DNA of 64,000 nt, taken from assembly GCA_947302275.1 (NCBI GenBank), contig CAMYUW010000006.1, forward strand, positions 1 through 64,000. The letters are read 5' to 3'. Shown piece by piece: positions 9,668 through 20,496 of the stretch. Origin of the DNA: an uncultured Prevotellaceae bacterium (GTDB lineage: Bacteria; Bacteroidota; Bacteroidia; Bacteroidales; Muribaculaceae). Positions within the stretch are counted from its first letter, which is position 1. Each line of letters begins with the position of its first letter. A program made the translations under genes and the position numbers. The notes beneath the pieces were generated by a model. The model did not search any database. It was given only the letters and a program-made list of their open reading frames with translations, and had not been told where the DNA came from.

Positions 9668-11428
9668 ATGATAAGTAAATGGAATTACTTACCTCTAACA
9701 TCCGACGAACGCATTGCCGTGGAACAGCTGGCGACCCAGTTTCCCAACTGTCCCGCGATCGCTCGGTTGTTGGTGCTCAGGGGCCTGAAGACCGCGGACG
9801 ACGTCCACGACTTTCTCTACCCATCGCTCCAGCAACTGCACGATCCGTTCTTGATGAAGAACATGGACAAGGCCGTGGCAAGGCTGAATCACGCGTTAGG
9901 GGCAAAAGAGAAGATCATGATTTACGGGGACTACGACGTGGATGGAACCACAGCTGTAGCGCTCGTCTATAAGTATCTTCAAAACATTTACTCTGATCTG
10001 GTGTACTATATCCCGACCAGAGATGACGACGGTTATGGTATCTCACTGCAGAGCATCGACTATGCAGCATCGATTGGAGTCAAATTAATCATTGTTCTCG
10101 ACTGCGGCATCAAGGCTGTCGAGGAAATAGCCTATGCGAAAGAGAAGGGCATAGACTTCATTGTGTGTGACCACCATGTCCCCGATGATGTCTTGCCTGA
10201 CGCATCCGCGATTCTTAATCCCAAGCTGGTCGACGACACCTATCCTTATAAGGGGTTGTCGGGTTGTGGTGTGGGCTTCAAGTTCATGCAGGCGTTTTCC
10301 AAGAGCAATGGGTTGGGCCAGATGTACAATCTCGAAGCCATGCTCGACCTGGTGGCCGTTAGCATCGCTGCCGACATTGTACCCATCACTGGTGAAAACA
10401 GGGTGATGATGTTCTATGGCCTGCGTCGCTTGAACAATAATCCGAATGTGGGTCTGCGCAGCATCATCCGCACATGTGGCTTGAACCGTCACGAACTCAC
10501 CATCAATGACATCATCTTCAAGATTGGTCCGCGCATCAATGCATCGGGCCGCATGGAGTCCGGTCAGGAATCGGTAGAGTTGCTGGTGAGCCGCAACATG
10601 CAGAGTGCGATGGAGATATCGAAGCGCATCGACCAGTATAACAACAACCGCAAGGAGCTTGACAGTCAGGTTACGGTCGAGGCCAACGAGATCATCGACC
10701 GTCATGCCCAGGTGCTTGATGGCAAGAAGCCTATCGTCATTTATGACCGTAACTGGCACAAGGGTGTCATCGGTATTGTGGCAGCTAGGTTAGCCGAGTT
10801 ATATTTCCGTCCGTCGGTTGTGTTGACCTATTATGCTGACGGTATTGCAACGGGTTCATCCCGTTCCGTCCGTGGCTTTGATGTCTATACGGCCATCAAG
10901 TCTTGCCGTGACTTGTTGGAGACCTTTGGCGGCCATACCAATGCTGTGGGCCTGTCGATTAAGGAGGAGAATATCCCTGAATTCCGTCGCCGCTTGACCG
11001 AATATGTTGAGGAGCATATTGAGGACGAACAGGTAACGCCAGCCATGGACATTGATTGTGAGATCAAGTTCAGCGAAATCAATGGCGCATTCTTGCGCTA
11101 TCTGCGCATGCTCAATCCTTACGGTCCAGGCAACAGCAAACCGTTGTTTATTACCCGCAAGGTCTATGACATCGGCACAAGCAAGGTGGTCGGCAAGAAA
11201 TCGGAGCACATCAAGCTGGATCTGGTTGATGAGGAAGGCAACAAGGTGATGAATGCTATTGCCTTTGGCATGGCTGGTTTCAGTGATGCTCTGAAATCCG
11301 GCAAACCTATTGACATCTGCTATACTGTAGAGGAGACACGTCATCGTACCAATACCACCGTGCAACTCATGGTGAAGGCAATAAAACTACACGATGATGC
11401 CGAGCCCACCGAACAAGCCGCTTCTTGA
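9668..11428 (+). CDS. recJ: Single-stranded-DNA-specific exonuclease RecJ
   Basis: 586 aa; DHH motifs (YGDYDVDGTTAVAL, VCDHHVPDD), DHHA1 region (GGHTNAVGLSI). Confidence 0.95.
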   Translation: MISKWNYLPLTSDERIAVEQLATQFPNCPAIARLLVLRGLKTADDVHDFLYPSLQQLHDPFLMKNMDKAVARLNHALGAKEKIMIYGDYDVDGTTAVALVYKYLQNIYSDLVYYIPTRDDDGYGISLQSIDYAASIGVKLIIVLDCGIKAVEEIAYAKEKGIDFIVCDHHVPDDVLPDASAILNPKLVDDTYPYKGLSGCGVGFKFMQAFSKSNGLGQMYNLEAMLDLVAVSIAADIVPITGENRVMMFYGLRRLNNNPNVGLRSIIRTCGLNRHELTINDIIFKIGPRINASGRMESGQESVELLVSRNMQSAMEISKRIDQYNNNRKELDSQVTVEANEIIDRHAQVLDGKKPIVIYDRNWHKGVIGIVAARLAELYFRPSVVLTYYADGIATGSSRSVRGFDVYTAIKSCRDLLETFGGHTNAVGLSIKEENIPEFRRRLTEYVEEHIEDEQVTPAMDIDCEIKFSEINGAFLRYLRMLNPYGPGNSKPLFITRKVYDIGTSKVVGKKSEHIKLDLVDEEGNKVMNAIAFGMAGFSDALKSGKPIDICYTVEETRHRTNTTVQLMVKAIKLHDDAEPTEQAAS

Positions 11429-13310
11429 TACCCTCAAGAAGTACTGGGGCTATGACGCCTTCAGACCCCTCCAGCAGGATATCATCGAGTCGGTGCTTGC
11501 TGGGCGCGACACGTTGGGTCTGATGCCCACTGGTGGCGGTAAATCTATCACATTTCAAGTACCCACTATGGTCATGGATGGCATGGCGCTTGTCGTCACG
11601 CCCATTATTTCGCTGATGAAAGACCAAGTGGATCGCCTGCGGGCTTTACACATCAAGGCTACTTACCTGTATGCAGGATTGACACGGGCCGAAGTGAATC
11701 GCACCTACGAGAAATGCCTGTATGGCAACTGCAAGTTCCTCTATGTCTCTCCAGAACGCTTGCAGTCCCAGTCTTTCTTAGACAGGCTACGCCAGATGCC
11801 CGTCCGTCTCATTGTGGTTGATGAGGCTCATTGCATTTCACAGTGGGGATATGACTTCAGGCCTTCATTCCTGCGCATTGTCCAGGTTCGCAAGCTGTTT
11901 CCGTCGATTCCTGTGCTGGCGCTCACGGCAACAGCTACGCCCATTGTGGTTGAGGATATCCAGCGCTGCCTGAATTTCAAGGCGCCCAATGTGTTCTCGA
12001 TGAGTTTTGCCCGCAACAACCTGTCCTATGTAGTGCGGCCCACCGAAGAGAAACTCACCGAATTGATTCACATCCTTCGTTCTGTGCCCGGGACTGCTAT
12101 TGTCTATGTGCGTTCCCGCCAACGCACCAAACAGATCAGCGACGAACTTAACCGAGCTGGCATCCGTGCCGATTTCTATCATGCAGGCCTGTATGTGGAG
12201 GACAAAGAGGACAAGCAGAACAAGTGGACCAGCGATGAGTGCCGTGTTATGGTTGCGACTAACGCTTTCGGCATGGGGATAGACAAACCTGATGTGCGTC
12301 TTGTGGTACATGTAGATATTCCCAACTCGCTGGAAGAGTATTATCAGGAAGCTGGTCGTGCTGGTCGCGACGGCAAGCGGTCGTATGCTGTGCTGCTGGT
12401 CAAACAAACCGACCAGCGTACTCTGCACCGCCATATTTCAGAGGCCTTCCCTGAGAAGGACTTCATCCGCAGCGTCTATGAGCGTGTGGGTAATTTTTTG
12501 GGCGTGAGTCTGGGAGAAGGTTTCCAACAGATGTATGATTTTAATTTCAATCTCTTCTGTCGCACGTTTGACCTGCCTGTACTTCCCACACACAATGCTT
12601 TGAAGATACTTACCCAAGCAGGATACATCGAATTTGTCGAGGAAATCGAGACCCAGTCGCGTGTCATGATCCATGCGCGCAAGGAGGAGCTCTATGATCT
12701 GGACACCACCACGCCTGGTGCCGATCAAGTGCTTCAAGCCATTCTCCGCCTATACACAGGCCTGTTTGCCGACTACGTTTTCATTAACGAGGATGTCATT
12801 GCCTTCCGCACGGGTCTTGACCAGGAAACCATCTACAAGTCATTGCTCGAATTGACACGGATGCGCATTCTGCATTATGTGCCTCGCAAGCGTACACCTT
12901 ATATAATATATACCACTTCACGTGAGGAGCCCAAGCATGTGCTCATTCCCAAGGCGGTCTATGAAGACTTGCGTCAGCGGATGGCCGATCGCATTGAGGC
13001 AACCATCAATTATGCCTATAGCGATACGGGATGTCGTGAACGCATGTTGCTGGGCTACTTTGGTGAGAAATCGGATCAGGAATGCGGACATTGTGACCTG
13101 TGCATCGACCGCCGCAAGCGCAATGACCATGAACCGGCCGATGTGCAGCAAGGCATACTCTACATGGCAGGTCTGCGTCCCCGTCGTCTCGAAGAATTTC
13201 TCAATACTTTGTCTTTTCCCCGCGATGAGATAGTTGCGTCGTTGTCCTTCCTCGTTGACGAGGGATTTATCGAGCACCTTGACGACGACACATACCGGAA
13301 ACGCCCATAA
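11394..13310 (+). CDS. recQ: ATP-dependent DNA helicase RecQ
   Basis: 638 aa; GYDAFRPLQQDII, Walker A MPTGGGKS, DEAHCISQWG, CGHCDLC zinc site; overlaps the recJ 3' end. Confidence 0.96.
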   Translation: MMPSPPNKPLLDTLKKYWGYDAFRPLQQDIIESVLAGRDTLGLMPTGGGKSITFQVPTMVMDGMALVVTPIISLMKDQVDRLRALHIKATYLYAGLTRAEVNRTYEKCLYGNCKFLYVSPERLQSQSFLDRLRQMPVRLIVVDEAHCISQWGYDFRPSFLRIVQVRKLFPSIPVLALTATATPIVVEDIQRCLNFKAPNVFSMSFARNNLSYVVRPTEEKLTELIHILRSVPGTAIVYVRSRQRTKQISDELNRAGIRADFYHAGLYVEDKEDKQNKWTSDECRVMVATNAFGMGIDKPDVRLVVHVDIPNSLEEYYQEAGRAGRDGKRSYAVLLVKQTDQRTLHRHISEAFPEKDFIRSVYERVGNFLGVSLGEGFQQMYDFNFNLFCRTFDLPVLPTHNALKILTQAGYIEFVEEIETQSRVMIHARKEELYDLDTTTPGADQVLQAILRLYTGLFADYVFINEDVIAFRTGLDQETIYKSLLELTRMRILHYVPRKRTPYIIYTTSREEPKHVLIPKAVYEDLRQRMADRIEATINYAYSDTGCRERMLLGYFGEKSDQECGHCDLCIDRRKRNDHEPADVQQGILYMAGLRPRRLEEFLNTLSFPRDEIVASLSFLVDEGFIEHLDDDTYRKRP

Positions 13311-13337
13311 TCCAAGTAACAACAATAACTATATAAT

Positions 13338-13376
13338 AAGAACGGTTCCGCTTTGAGGCAGAACCGTTCTTTTTCG
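13338..13376 (+). terminator. Intrinsic terminator after recQ
   Basis: AGAACGGTTC...GAACCGTTCT hairpin followed by T-rich tract. Confidence 0.85.
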
Positions 13377-13394
13377 TTTTTAAGCTAAGCTTAA

Positions 13395-15584
13395 TTACTT
13401 GATCACCTTAACGGCGCTGTGGCTACCGTCGGTATAGGTGGTTACAACGATGGTCAGACCGTTGATCTCATTCATCTCTTGACCCATGATGTTGTAGTAG
13501 CGAACACCAGCAACAACCTTCTCAATGTCGTTGACGAGTTCCTCAACACCACCAGTGTTCTTGGTCAGAAGATAAACGGCAATGTTGCCACCAGGATAGT
13601 ACTGGTAAATGGTTACGCCATTGTCTTCAACCTCAGCATTCAGCCAGTCGGCCTGATAGGTGTTAGCGTTGCCTTCGAAGGTCGAGGGAACAGCCACGAT
13701 GGGCTCCTCAGCACCGTCCTCAGCTACAGCAAATGCGTTCTGGTAGTTGGGGAGCTGGGGATAGATGAAGAACTGCTTGTTGTCCCAAACGAAGGGGAAT
13801 ACACCATTGCAAGCACCCTTGCCAGGCAGAATAACAGCCTCAGCTACAAAGTTGTCACCATCGGCGGTGAGCTTCATGGGGTTGGCGTTGCGGGTTACGT
13901 AGAGCAGAGCCTCTTCGCCATCAACATCGTTGAAGTAGTTGATAACGGTTGAACTCGTGGGGGTCAGGCCATCGCAAGTAGCGGGATAGCACTCGTCGAT
14001 GCTTACTTCACCACCAACGATGGTCATGATAGCAACACCGCTTGTGGTAGCGCCAGTGAGATAAATAACACCGTCCTCCATGAGGTTGCCCTTAGCAAAA
14101 CCGATGAAGTCGCAGCGACCTTCCAAACCGCACTCCTGAGGAACAACATATTCCTTCATCTCGTTGGTCTCGGGGTTGATCACCTTGATGGTGGCATCCT
14201 CAGCCCAAGGATCGGGGAACTTGGCGTTGCTGACAACCAGGTTGCCGGCCTCGTCACGGGTCAAACCGCAGTTAGCACCACCAGGATAGCTGGTGTTGGT
14301 CAGACCGTTCTCATCAATAACGAAGATGCTCTGAGCAGTCTTGTCGTTGATGTAGAACTTACCGTTCATACCGAAGCCCTGACGAACGTCGGCAGTGGTC
14401 AGGAATGACAGATCAGTGATCTCCCAAAGCTTTACGATCTTGTAACCGTCTTCGTCACCGGGCTGGTCACCAACCTTGGTGATCATGATAGTCTGGTTGT
14501 CGAGGTTCACAGTTACGTCGTAGGTGCCAGCAGCAATCTTGAAGCTGTAGGTCGTACCGAAGTTGCTCATGGGAAGCTCAATGCCAAACAGATCCTCGGT
14601 CAGCAGATAGCCGTCCTCGGTAGCACCGATGCGATAAGCGGCGATGCCTGACCAGTCGTTCTCGTCAGCACCCAGCTTGGTAGTGAATGAGAAGTAGCTG
14701 TAACCGATACCGTCATTCTCGTCGACGTTCTCACCAGCAGTGGTGATCTGGGCAGTGAAGATGTTCTCATCCTCGGTATCCATCTTAACACCATTGCTCG
14801 GGTTCCAACCGTTGCCGTTTACCTCACCCAGGATGAAAAGTTCACCAGTGCGAATTTCGATGCCGCCAGCCTTGGTTACGTGGCAACCAATCTGAAGAGA
14901 CTCGGGGTTGAAGTAGAAAATGAGGTCATAGGTACCATCGCTGCTGATGGGCACTGACAGGTTGTCATTAGGCCAGCTGTTGTCCCAGCTGTGATTGCCC
15001 ACGATCTTGAACTCAAGGCTATTGCCCTCGGCCAGTTCACAACCGAATTTCTTGAGCTCATAGGTACCATCTTCACCCTTCACCATGTCGTTGTCGGTGT
15101 TGGTGGGATCCCACTCGGTGCCGAATACTGATACGGGAGTACCAGCTACGGTATAGGTGTCAATCGAGATGGGGGCAACATAACCCTCAATCTTGAACTT
15201 CATGTTGACGGGATCCAAGGTAAATACATAATCGCCACCGGTGCCGGTGAACTTGTAAGCGCCATTGCCGTTACCCTGCTTCTGGGTGTCAATCCATCCA
15301 CCGGCTTCAACAGTCTGGTCTGCACCAGTCGACGGGCCGATACGATAATTGGCGTTAAAGGTGTCCCAACTGCTGTCGAGACCATCACAGAAAACGAACC
15401 AAACTGCACCGTTGATAGCAGCGGTGTAGCTGTAGGTGCCGTCGGTGTTGGCTGTCATTTCAACGCCAGCGGCAGGATTCCAGTTGCCAAAAGGCACATT
15501 ACCTACAATGTAGTATGCTGCCTGTGAAGAAAAGGCCAGCATGACCATCATTGCACAAAGAGTAAAGAATTTTTTCATAGACAA
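13395..15584 (-). CDS. Secreted multidomain protein with SusE/F-like carbohydrate-binding-type modules and T9SS-type C-terminal tail
   Basis: 729 aa; signal peptide; repeated YYIVGNVPFGNWNPAAGVEMTAN / LFILGEVNGNGWNPSNGVKMDTE modules; C-terminus GVRYYNIMGQEMNEINGLTIVVTTYTDGSHSAVKVIK. Confidence 0.6.
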   Translation of the reverse strand: MSMKKFFTLCAMMVMLAFSSQAAYYIVGNVPFGNWNPAAGVEMTANTDGTYSYTAAINGAVWFVFCDGLDSSWDTFNANYRIGPSTGADQTVEAGGWIDTQKQGNGNGAYKFTGTGGDYVFTLDPVNMKFKIEGYVAPISIDTYTVAGTPVSVFGTEWDPTNTDNDMVKGEDGTYELKKFGCELAEGNSLEFKIVGNHSWDNSWPNDNLSVPISSDGTYDLIFYFNPESLQIGCHVTKAGGIEIRTGELFILGEVNGNGWNPSNGVKMDTEDENIFTAQITTAGENVDENDGIGYSYFSFTTKLGADENDWSGIAAYRIGATEDGYLLTEDLFGIELPMSNFGTTYSFKIAAGTYDVTVNLDNQTIMITKVGDQPGDEDGYKIVKLWEITDLSFLTTADVRQGFGMNGKFYINDKTAQSIFVIDENGLTNTSYPGGANCGLTRDEAGNLVVSNAKFPDPWAEDATIKVINPETNEMKEYVVPQECGLEGRCDFIGFAKGNLMEDGVIYLTGATTSGVAIMTIVGGEVSIDECYPATCDGLTPTSSTVINYFNDVDGEEALLYVTRNANPMKLTADGDNFVAEAVILPGKGACNGVFPFVWDNKQFFIYPQLPNYQNAFAVAEDGAEEPIVAVPSTFEGNANTYQADWLNAEVEDNGVTIYQYYPGGNIAVYLLTKNTGGVEELVNDIEKVVAGVRYYNIMGQEMNEINGLTIVVTTYTDGSHSAVKVIK

Positions 15585-15947
15585 ATAATTAATTTGTTAA
15601 ACAATATTACTAATGAAAAATGAATAATTACATTGCTATCTAAACGCACATTAATGTCGTCATAACGAGTGAAAATTACATTCCTCTATGACTGGGCAAA
15701 GGTAGCAAAGTTATTTGTAACCAACAAGCGAACAAGGATTTTTTTAACGCCAATGCTTTTTTTTGATGACCAGCCAAATCAGGATTTATCTTTTTGGGTA
15801 AGTACTCACATGATGACTAACAAAATTCAAAGTACTGTTTTCTTCAAAAAATGTGTAATTATAACCAATTATTCGCGCTGCAGTCGGGAAATATGTTGTA
15901 ATTTTGCGGCAGTTTTCAAATCAACTAGTGGTAGAAAATAAAAAGAC

Positions 15948-17798
15948 ATGGCAGAAAAAGCAAAAGTCCAGTTCCGTCAGAGCATCGTTGTTCGCTTCTC
16001 GGGCGATAGCGGTGATGGTATGCAGTTGGCTGGCAACATTTTTTCTAATGTGAGTGCGGGATTGGGTGACCGTATTTCCACTTTCCCCGATTATCCCGCC
16101 GAGGTGCGTGCTCCGCAAGGTTCACTGGGTGGTGTGTCCGGTTTTCAGGTACACATCGGCCACGGCGTGCACACGCCTGGTGACGAGTGTGACGTGCTGG
16201 TGGCGATGAATCCCGCCGCACTTAAGCAGAATGCCCAGTTCCTGCGCAAGGGTGGTGCCGCGATTGTTGATATCGACACCTTTACTCAAGCAGGTCTCGA
16301 CAAGGCACTATACACAACCAATGACCCCTACGAGGAGTTGAATCTCAAGGCTCAGGTTATTGAGGCTCCCATTACCACGATGGTCAAAGAGGCACTCAAG
16401 GACACCGGTATGGATCTGAAGTCCCAACTCAAGTGTCGCAACATGTTTGCGCTGGGTTTGGTGTGCTGGCTCTTTAACCGCCCCATGGAAGCACCATTAA
16501 AGTTCTTAAAAGCCAAGTTTGCTGAAAAGCCCGAAGTGTATGCAGCCAACGAGCTGGTTATCAAGGGCGGTTACAACTATGGCCACAACATCCATGCGAC
16601 CGTTTCGACCTACCGTATCCAGAGCGATGAGGTGCGTCCCGGTACCTATACCGACGTCAGCGGCAACAAGGCTACCGCTTGGGGTCTGATTATGGCATCC
16701 GAGATGAGTGGTCGCCCCCTCTTCCTGGGCTCATATCCCATCACCCCGGCTACCGACATCCTGCATGAACTGGCCAAGCGCCGTGATTTGGGCGTAAAGG
16801 CTATCCAGATGGAGGACGAGATTGGCGGTATCTGCTCTGCTGTTGGCGCTGCATTTGCCGGACATCTGGCGGTAACAACCACTTCGGGTCCTGGTCTTGC
16901 ACTCAAGAGCGAGGCCCTGGGTTTGGCCGTTATGGCCGAGTTGCCTCTCGTGCTCGTGGATGTACAGCGTGGTGGTCCCTCAACTGGTCTGCCCACCAAG
17001 ACTGAACAGACCGACTTGAACCAGGCTTTGTATGGCCGCAGTGGCGAGAGTCCCCTTGTGGTGCTCGCAGCCGCATCGCCCACCGACTGCTTCAAGATGG
17101 CCTTCCAGGCAGCCCGTATCGCCATCGAACACATGACGCCCGTTATCCTGTTGACCGATGCCTTTATCGCCAACGGTTCTTCAGCATGGCGCATCCCTGA
17201 AGAAGGCGAATATCCTATCATTAAGCCCAACTATGTTCCAGAGGCCTTGAAACCCACTTGGACTCCGTTCATGCGCAATGCCTTGGGCATCCGCTACTGG
17301 GCCATCCCCGGCACAAAGGGGCTGGAACACGTGGTAGGTGGTCTGGAGAAGGACTACAACCTGGGCGTGCTCAGTAACGACCCGATCAACCATGCCCATA
17401 TGGTTGAGACACGCCGTCTCAAGATCGCCAATGTGGCTAACGACATTCCCGAACTCAAGCTCAAGGGCGACTCGGGAGCCGACACTATCATCCTGGGATG
17501 GGGCAGCACTTACGGTCACATCCTTGATGCTGTTAACCGCCTGAACGATGAGGGCTTCAGGATTGCGATGACCCACATCCGCTATATCAACCCGCTGCCC
17601 AAGAACACCGCCGAGTTGCTGAGCCGCTTCAAGACGGTGATTGTGGCCGAGTTGAACACTGGGCAATTGGCCGCTTACTTGCAAAGCAAGATTCCTAACC
17701 TGAACATCTGCCACATCAACAAGGTGCAAGGCCAGCCGTTCCTGGTTCAGGAGATTGTTGACGGAGTTAAAAACATCATGATGGAGGAGGAATTGTAA
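15948..17798 (+). CDS. korA: 2-oxoacid:acceptor (2-oxoglutarate ferredoxin) oxidoreductase subunit alpha, gamma domain fused at N-terminus
   Basis: 616 aa; FSGDSGDGMQLAGN gamma domain followed by alpha domain (GSYPITPATDILHEL). Confidence 0.88.
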   Translation: MAEKAKVQFRQSIVVRFSGDSGDGMQLAGNIFSNVSAGLGDRISTFPDYPAEVRAPQGSLGGVSGFQVHIGHGVHTPGDECDVLVAMNPAALKQNAQFLRKGGAAIVDIDTFTQAGLDKALYTTNDPYEELNLKAQVIEAPITTMVKEALKDTGMDLKSQLKCRNMFALGLVCWLFNRPMEAPLKFLKAKFAEKPEVYAANELVIKGGYNYGHNIHATVSTYRIQSDEVRPGTYTDVSGNKATAWGLIMASEMSGRPLFLGSYPITPATDILHELAKRRDLGVKAIQMEDEIGGICSAVGAAFAGHLAVTTTSGPGLALKSEALGLAVMAELPLVLVDVQRGGPSTGLPTKTEQTDLNQALYGRSGESPLVVLAAASPTDCFKMAFQAARIAIEHMTPVILLTDAFIANGSSAWRIPEEGEYPIIKPNYVPEALKPTWTPFMRNALGIRYWAIPGTKGLEHVVGGLEKDYNLGVLSNDPINHAHMVETRRLKIANVANDIPELKLKGDSGADTIILGWGSTYGHILDAVNRLNDEGFRIAMTHIRYINPLPKNTAELLSRFKTVIVAELNTGQLAAYLQSKIPNLNICHINKVQGQPFLVQEIVDGVKNIMMEEEL

Positions 17799-18829
17799 TG
17801 GAACAGAATAATAATCAACAGCCCATGGCTTATAAGCCTCTCGATTACAAGAATCAACAGCCCGTGCGTTGGTGTCCCGGTTGTGGTGACCATGCCGTTC
17901 TCAATGTGCTGCTCAAGGCGATGTCCCAATTGGGAATCCCTCCTGAGAAGACCGCAGTGATTTCTGGTATCGGATGCAGTTCGCGTTTGCCTTATTACAC
18001 CAAGACCTATGCGTTCCATACCATTCATGGTCGCGGTGGTGCGGTAGCCACAGGTTTCAAGACCGCCAACCCCGACATGACTGTCTGGCAGGTATCTGGC
18101 GATGGTGACTGTCTGGCTATCGGTGGCAACCACTTCATCCACGAGGTGCGTCGCAATGTGGACCTGAACCTCTTGTTGCTGAACAACCGTATCTACGGTT
18201 TGACCAAAGGCCAGTTCTCTCCAACGAGCGCTCGCGGCTTCAAGTCAAAGTCTTCGCCCTATGGCACTACCGAGGATCCCTTCATCCCCGCTGAGTTGAC
18301 CTTTGGCGCTCGCGGCACCTTCTTTGCCCGCAGCCTTGATGTCGCGTTAGACATCAGCCAGGAAGTGATGATGGCTGCAGCTAGGCACAAAGGTTGTTCG
18401 GTGGTTGAGATTCTGCAGAACTGCATGATTTTCAACAATGGCATCCACAATTATATCACTGACCGTGAGAATCGTGCCGACCGCACCATCCACCTGGTCC
18501 ATGGCGAGAAGATGATCTTCGGTAAGGATAATAACCGAGGCTTGGTCCAGGATGGATTTGGCTTGAAGGCTGTGACTATTGGTGAGGATGGTTATACCAT
18601 CGACGATGTGCTCGTTCACGATGCCCATTGCGAGAGTTTCTTCCTGCACCAGATGCTGGCAATGATGGATGGTACCGACCTGCCCGTAGCACTTGGCGTC
18701 ATCCGTGCCGTCGAAGCTCCCACCTATGAGATTGCAGTTGCAGAACAGGTCGAGGAAGCCAAAGCAAAGCATGGCTTTACCTGCCTGCACGACGTCATCA
18801 TGTCGGGCGACACTTGGCAAGTGGAATAA
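17798..18829 (+). CDS. korB: 2-oxoacid:ferredoxin oxidoreductase subunit beta
   Basis: 343 aa; WCPGCGDHAVLN, TPP motif GDGDCLAIGGNHFIH...NNRIYGLTKGQ; overlaps the korA stop. Confidence 0.9.
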   Translation: MEQNNNQQPMAYKPLDYKNQQPVRWCPGCGDHAVLNVLLKAMSQLGIPPEKTAVISGIGCSSRLPYYTKTYAFHTIHGRGGAVATGFKTANPDMTVWQVSGDGDCLAIGGNHFIHEVRRNVDLNLLLLNNRIYGLTKGQFSPTSARGFKSKSSPYGTTEDPFIPAELTFGARGTFFARSLDVALDISQEVMMAAARHKGCSVVEILQNCMIFNNGIHNYITDRENRADRTIHLVHGEKMIFGKDNNRGLVQDGFGLKAVTIGEDGYTIDDVLVHDAHCESFFLHQMLAMMDGTDLPVALGVIRAVEAPTYEIAVAEQVEEAKAKHGFTCLHDVIMSGDTWQVE

Positions 18830-18843
18830 TGGTCACGGGACTG

Positions 18844-19749
18844 TCACACCAGTGATGTGATGGTTCCCATGATGCAACCCAACAGGGCTCCGAGCCACAC
18901 GATGGCCCGGAGTTCTTTTTTCATCACGTCTAGGATGATGGCCTCGGCCTCGTCCATGTCCATCTCGTTGATGCGTTGTTCAATGATGGCGCTGATGTCA
19001 ATGTCCTGCAGGATGCGAGGCAAGTGTTCGGTGATGATGACACGGTAGGCATTGAGGATGCCACCCTTGATTTGTTCTACCTGTTCCTTATGGCCTTCAG
19101 TCAGTTCCTTCATTGTTAATCCCATCAGGTGGTCACTTTCCTCGATAACGATGTGCTCAACCATCTGTCGGGAGTTGCTTTGCAGGATTTCGTTGATGTG
19201 TTTGGCCATGATTTTCTCGATAGGCTGGACCAGTGTCTGTAGCAGCATGTCGGCACCCAAGCGTCCAGCCAGTGAGTTGCGCGTTTTATTCATGGCATGC
19301 TCAGTGGCCATGTGGGCAATATTGCCTCCTAGAGAACTGTCTTGCAGTTTACCGGTAATCATCTTGACAATGCCGCTTGTCACATCTTGGCGCATGGCGG
19401 CAATGTCGTCGGCTGTGAGGTAATGCCCTGCGAATTGCTCGATGGTCTCGTCATTTTTACTTTGAGTGGAGACAAACTCGTCAATGGCATCGCCGATCTT
19501 GGCTAGCATCTCATCGCTCAGCAAACTCTTTTCCAGTACCTCGCGGTTCATGAGGTTCTCACTCACGGCTTTGCCGATAGAACTAGCGAGGCGCATCTTC
19601 TCCTTAGGGATGATGCCAGGGGTAAACGGAATATGAAAACCAAGGAAGTATTTCGCCTCATGTGGCCGGAACAGCATGCGTATGGCAACATAGTTGGTGA
19701 AATAGCCAATCGCGGCGCCCACAGCGGGCCCTATCAGATAGTGGTACAT
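18844..19749 (-). CDS. DUF445 family membrane protein
   Basis: 301 aa; GAAIGYFTNYVAIRMLFRPHEAKYFLG...PFTPGIIPKEKMRLASSIG. Confidence 0.85.
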   Translation of the reverse strand: MYHYLIGPAVGAAIGYFTNYVAIRMLFRPHEAKYFLGFHIPFTPGIIPKEKMRLASSIGKAVSENLMNREVLEKSLLSDEMLAKIGDAIDEFVSTQSKNDETIEQFAGHYLTADDIAAMRQDVTSGIVKMITGKLQDSSLGGNIAHMATEHAMNKTRNSLAGRLGADMLLQTLVQPIEKIMAKHINEILQSNSRQMVEHIVIEESDHLMGLTMKELTEGHKEQVEQIKGGILNAYRVIITEHLPRILQDIDISAIIEQRINEMDMDEAEAIILDVMKKELRAIVWLGALLGCIMGTITSLV

Positions 19750-19770
19750 GTGATTGTTTTCGTTAAGGAG

Positions 19771-20382
19771 TTACCGCAGGTCAACTGTCTGAGTCCCTGC
19801 AGGAACCAACGACTTGTCAAACGTGAATGTCGAGCTGGGAAGTGACTTGTGCTTATAACCCGTGATTTTGACTGTATAAACACTGTTGTCGTTCATCTCG
19901 AAACGAGCGGTGCGCAACAGAGATGTGTTCTCGTCAAAGTAAAGCCACAAGGTTTTGATATTGTCTTTCTTTTTGGGCTTGAGGCGGATCACGTAGGTTT
20001 TGGCGGTCTTTGCCTTGGCTTTTTTCATGTTGAAGTTAGCCTTAAAATGGGCTGCGGCAGCCAGGGGGTTGGTCAATTGCAATTCTTCAGCAGTGGGTGC
20101 TGTGATGTTTACCTCTCCAGTCAGTGGTGACCATGACCATTGTGTCTTGCCGTCATACCAGCACTTTGCGTCGTTCGAAATGATGCGGAACTTGTTGCCC
20201 TGCATAGCGATAGTTCCCGTGCTTGTCCCTTGGCCGGTGGTCACGCTGTAGTTAGCCGTCACGCCACCGCCTGCATTGATGGCAGCTACACACTTGTCGA
20301 GCATGGCCGTTGGCGTCTGTGCCACCATAACTATAGCGGTCAGAGCCGTGAGAATCAAAATATAGGTACGTTTCATTGTCAT
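19771..20382 (-). CDS. LolA-like outer-membrane lipoprotein carrier protein
   Basis: 203 aa with signal peptide; QGTSTGTIAMQGNKFRIISNDAKCWYDGKTQWSW; next to ftsK. Confidence 0.8.
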   Translation of the reverse strand: MTMKRTYILILTALTAIVMVAQTPTAMLDKCVAAINAGGGVTANYSVTTGQGTSTGTIAMQGNKFRIISNDAKCWYDGKTQWSWSPLTGEVNITAPTAEELQLTNPLAAAAHFKANFNMKKAKAKTAKTYVIRLKPKKKDNIKTLWLYFDENTSLLRTARFEMNDNSVYTVKITGYKHKSLPSSTFTFDKSLVPAGTQTVDLR

Positions 20383-20496
20383 TGTTGTCTTTTCATTTTT
20401 TCTGGAATCTCAAGATTTTCAAGAGACTCTAGATTCCTTAGATTGCAAAAAGAGTGCCAACCCGCAACAGGGAAAGCACTCATTGATAAATTCAGT

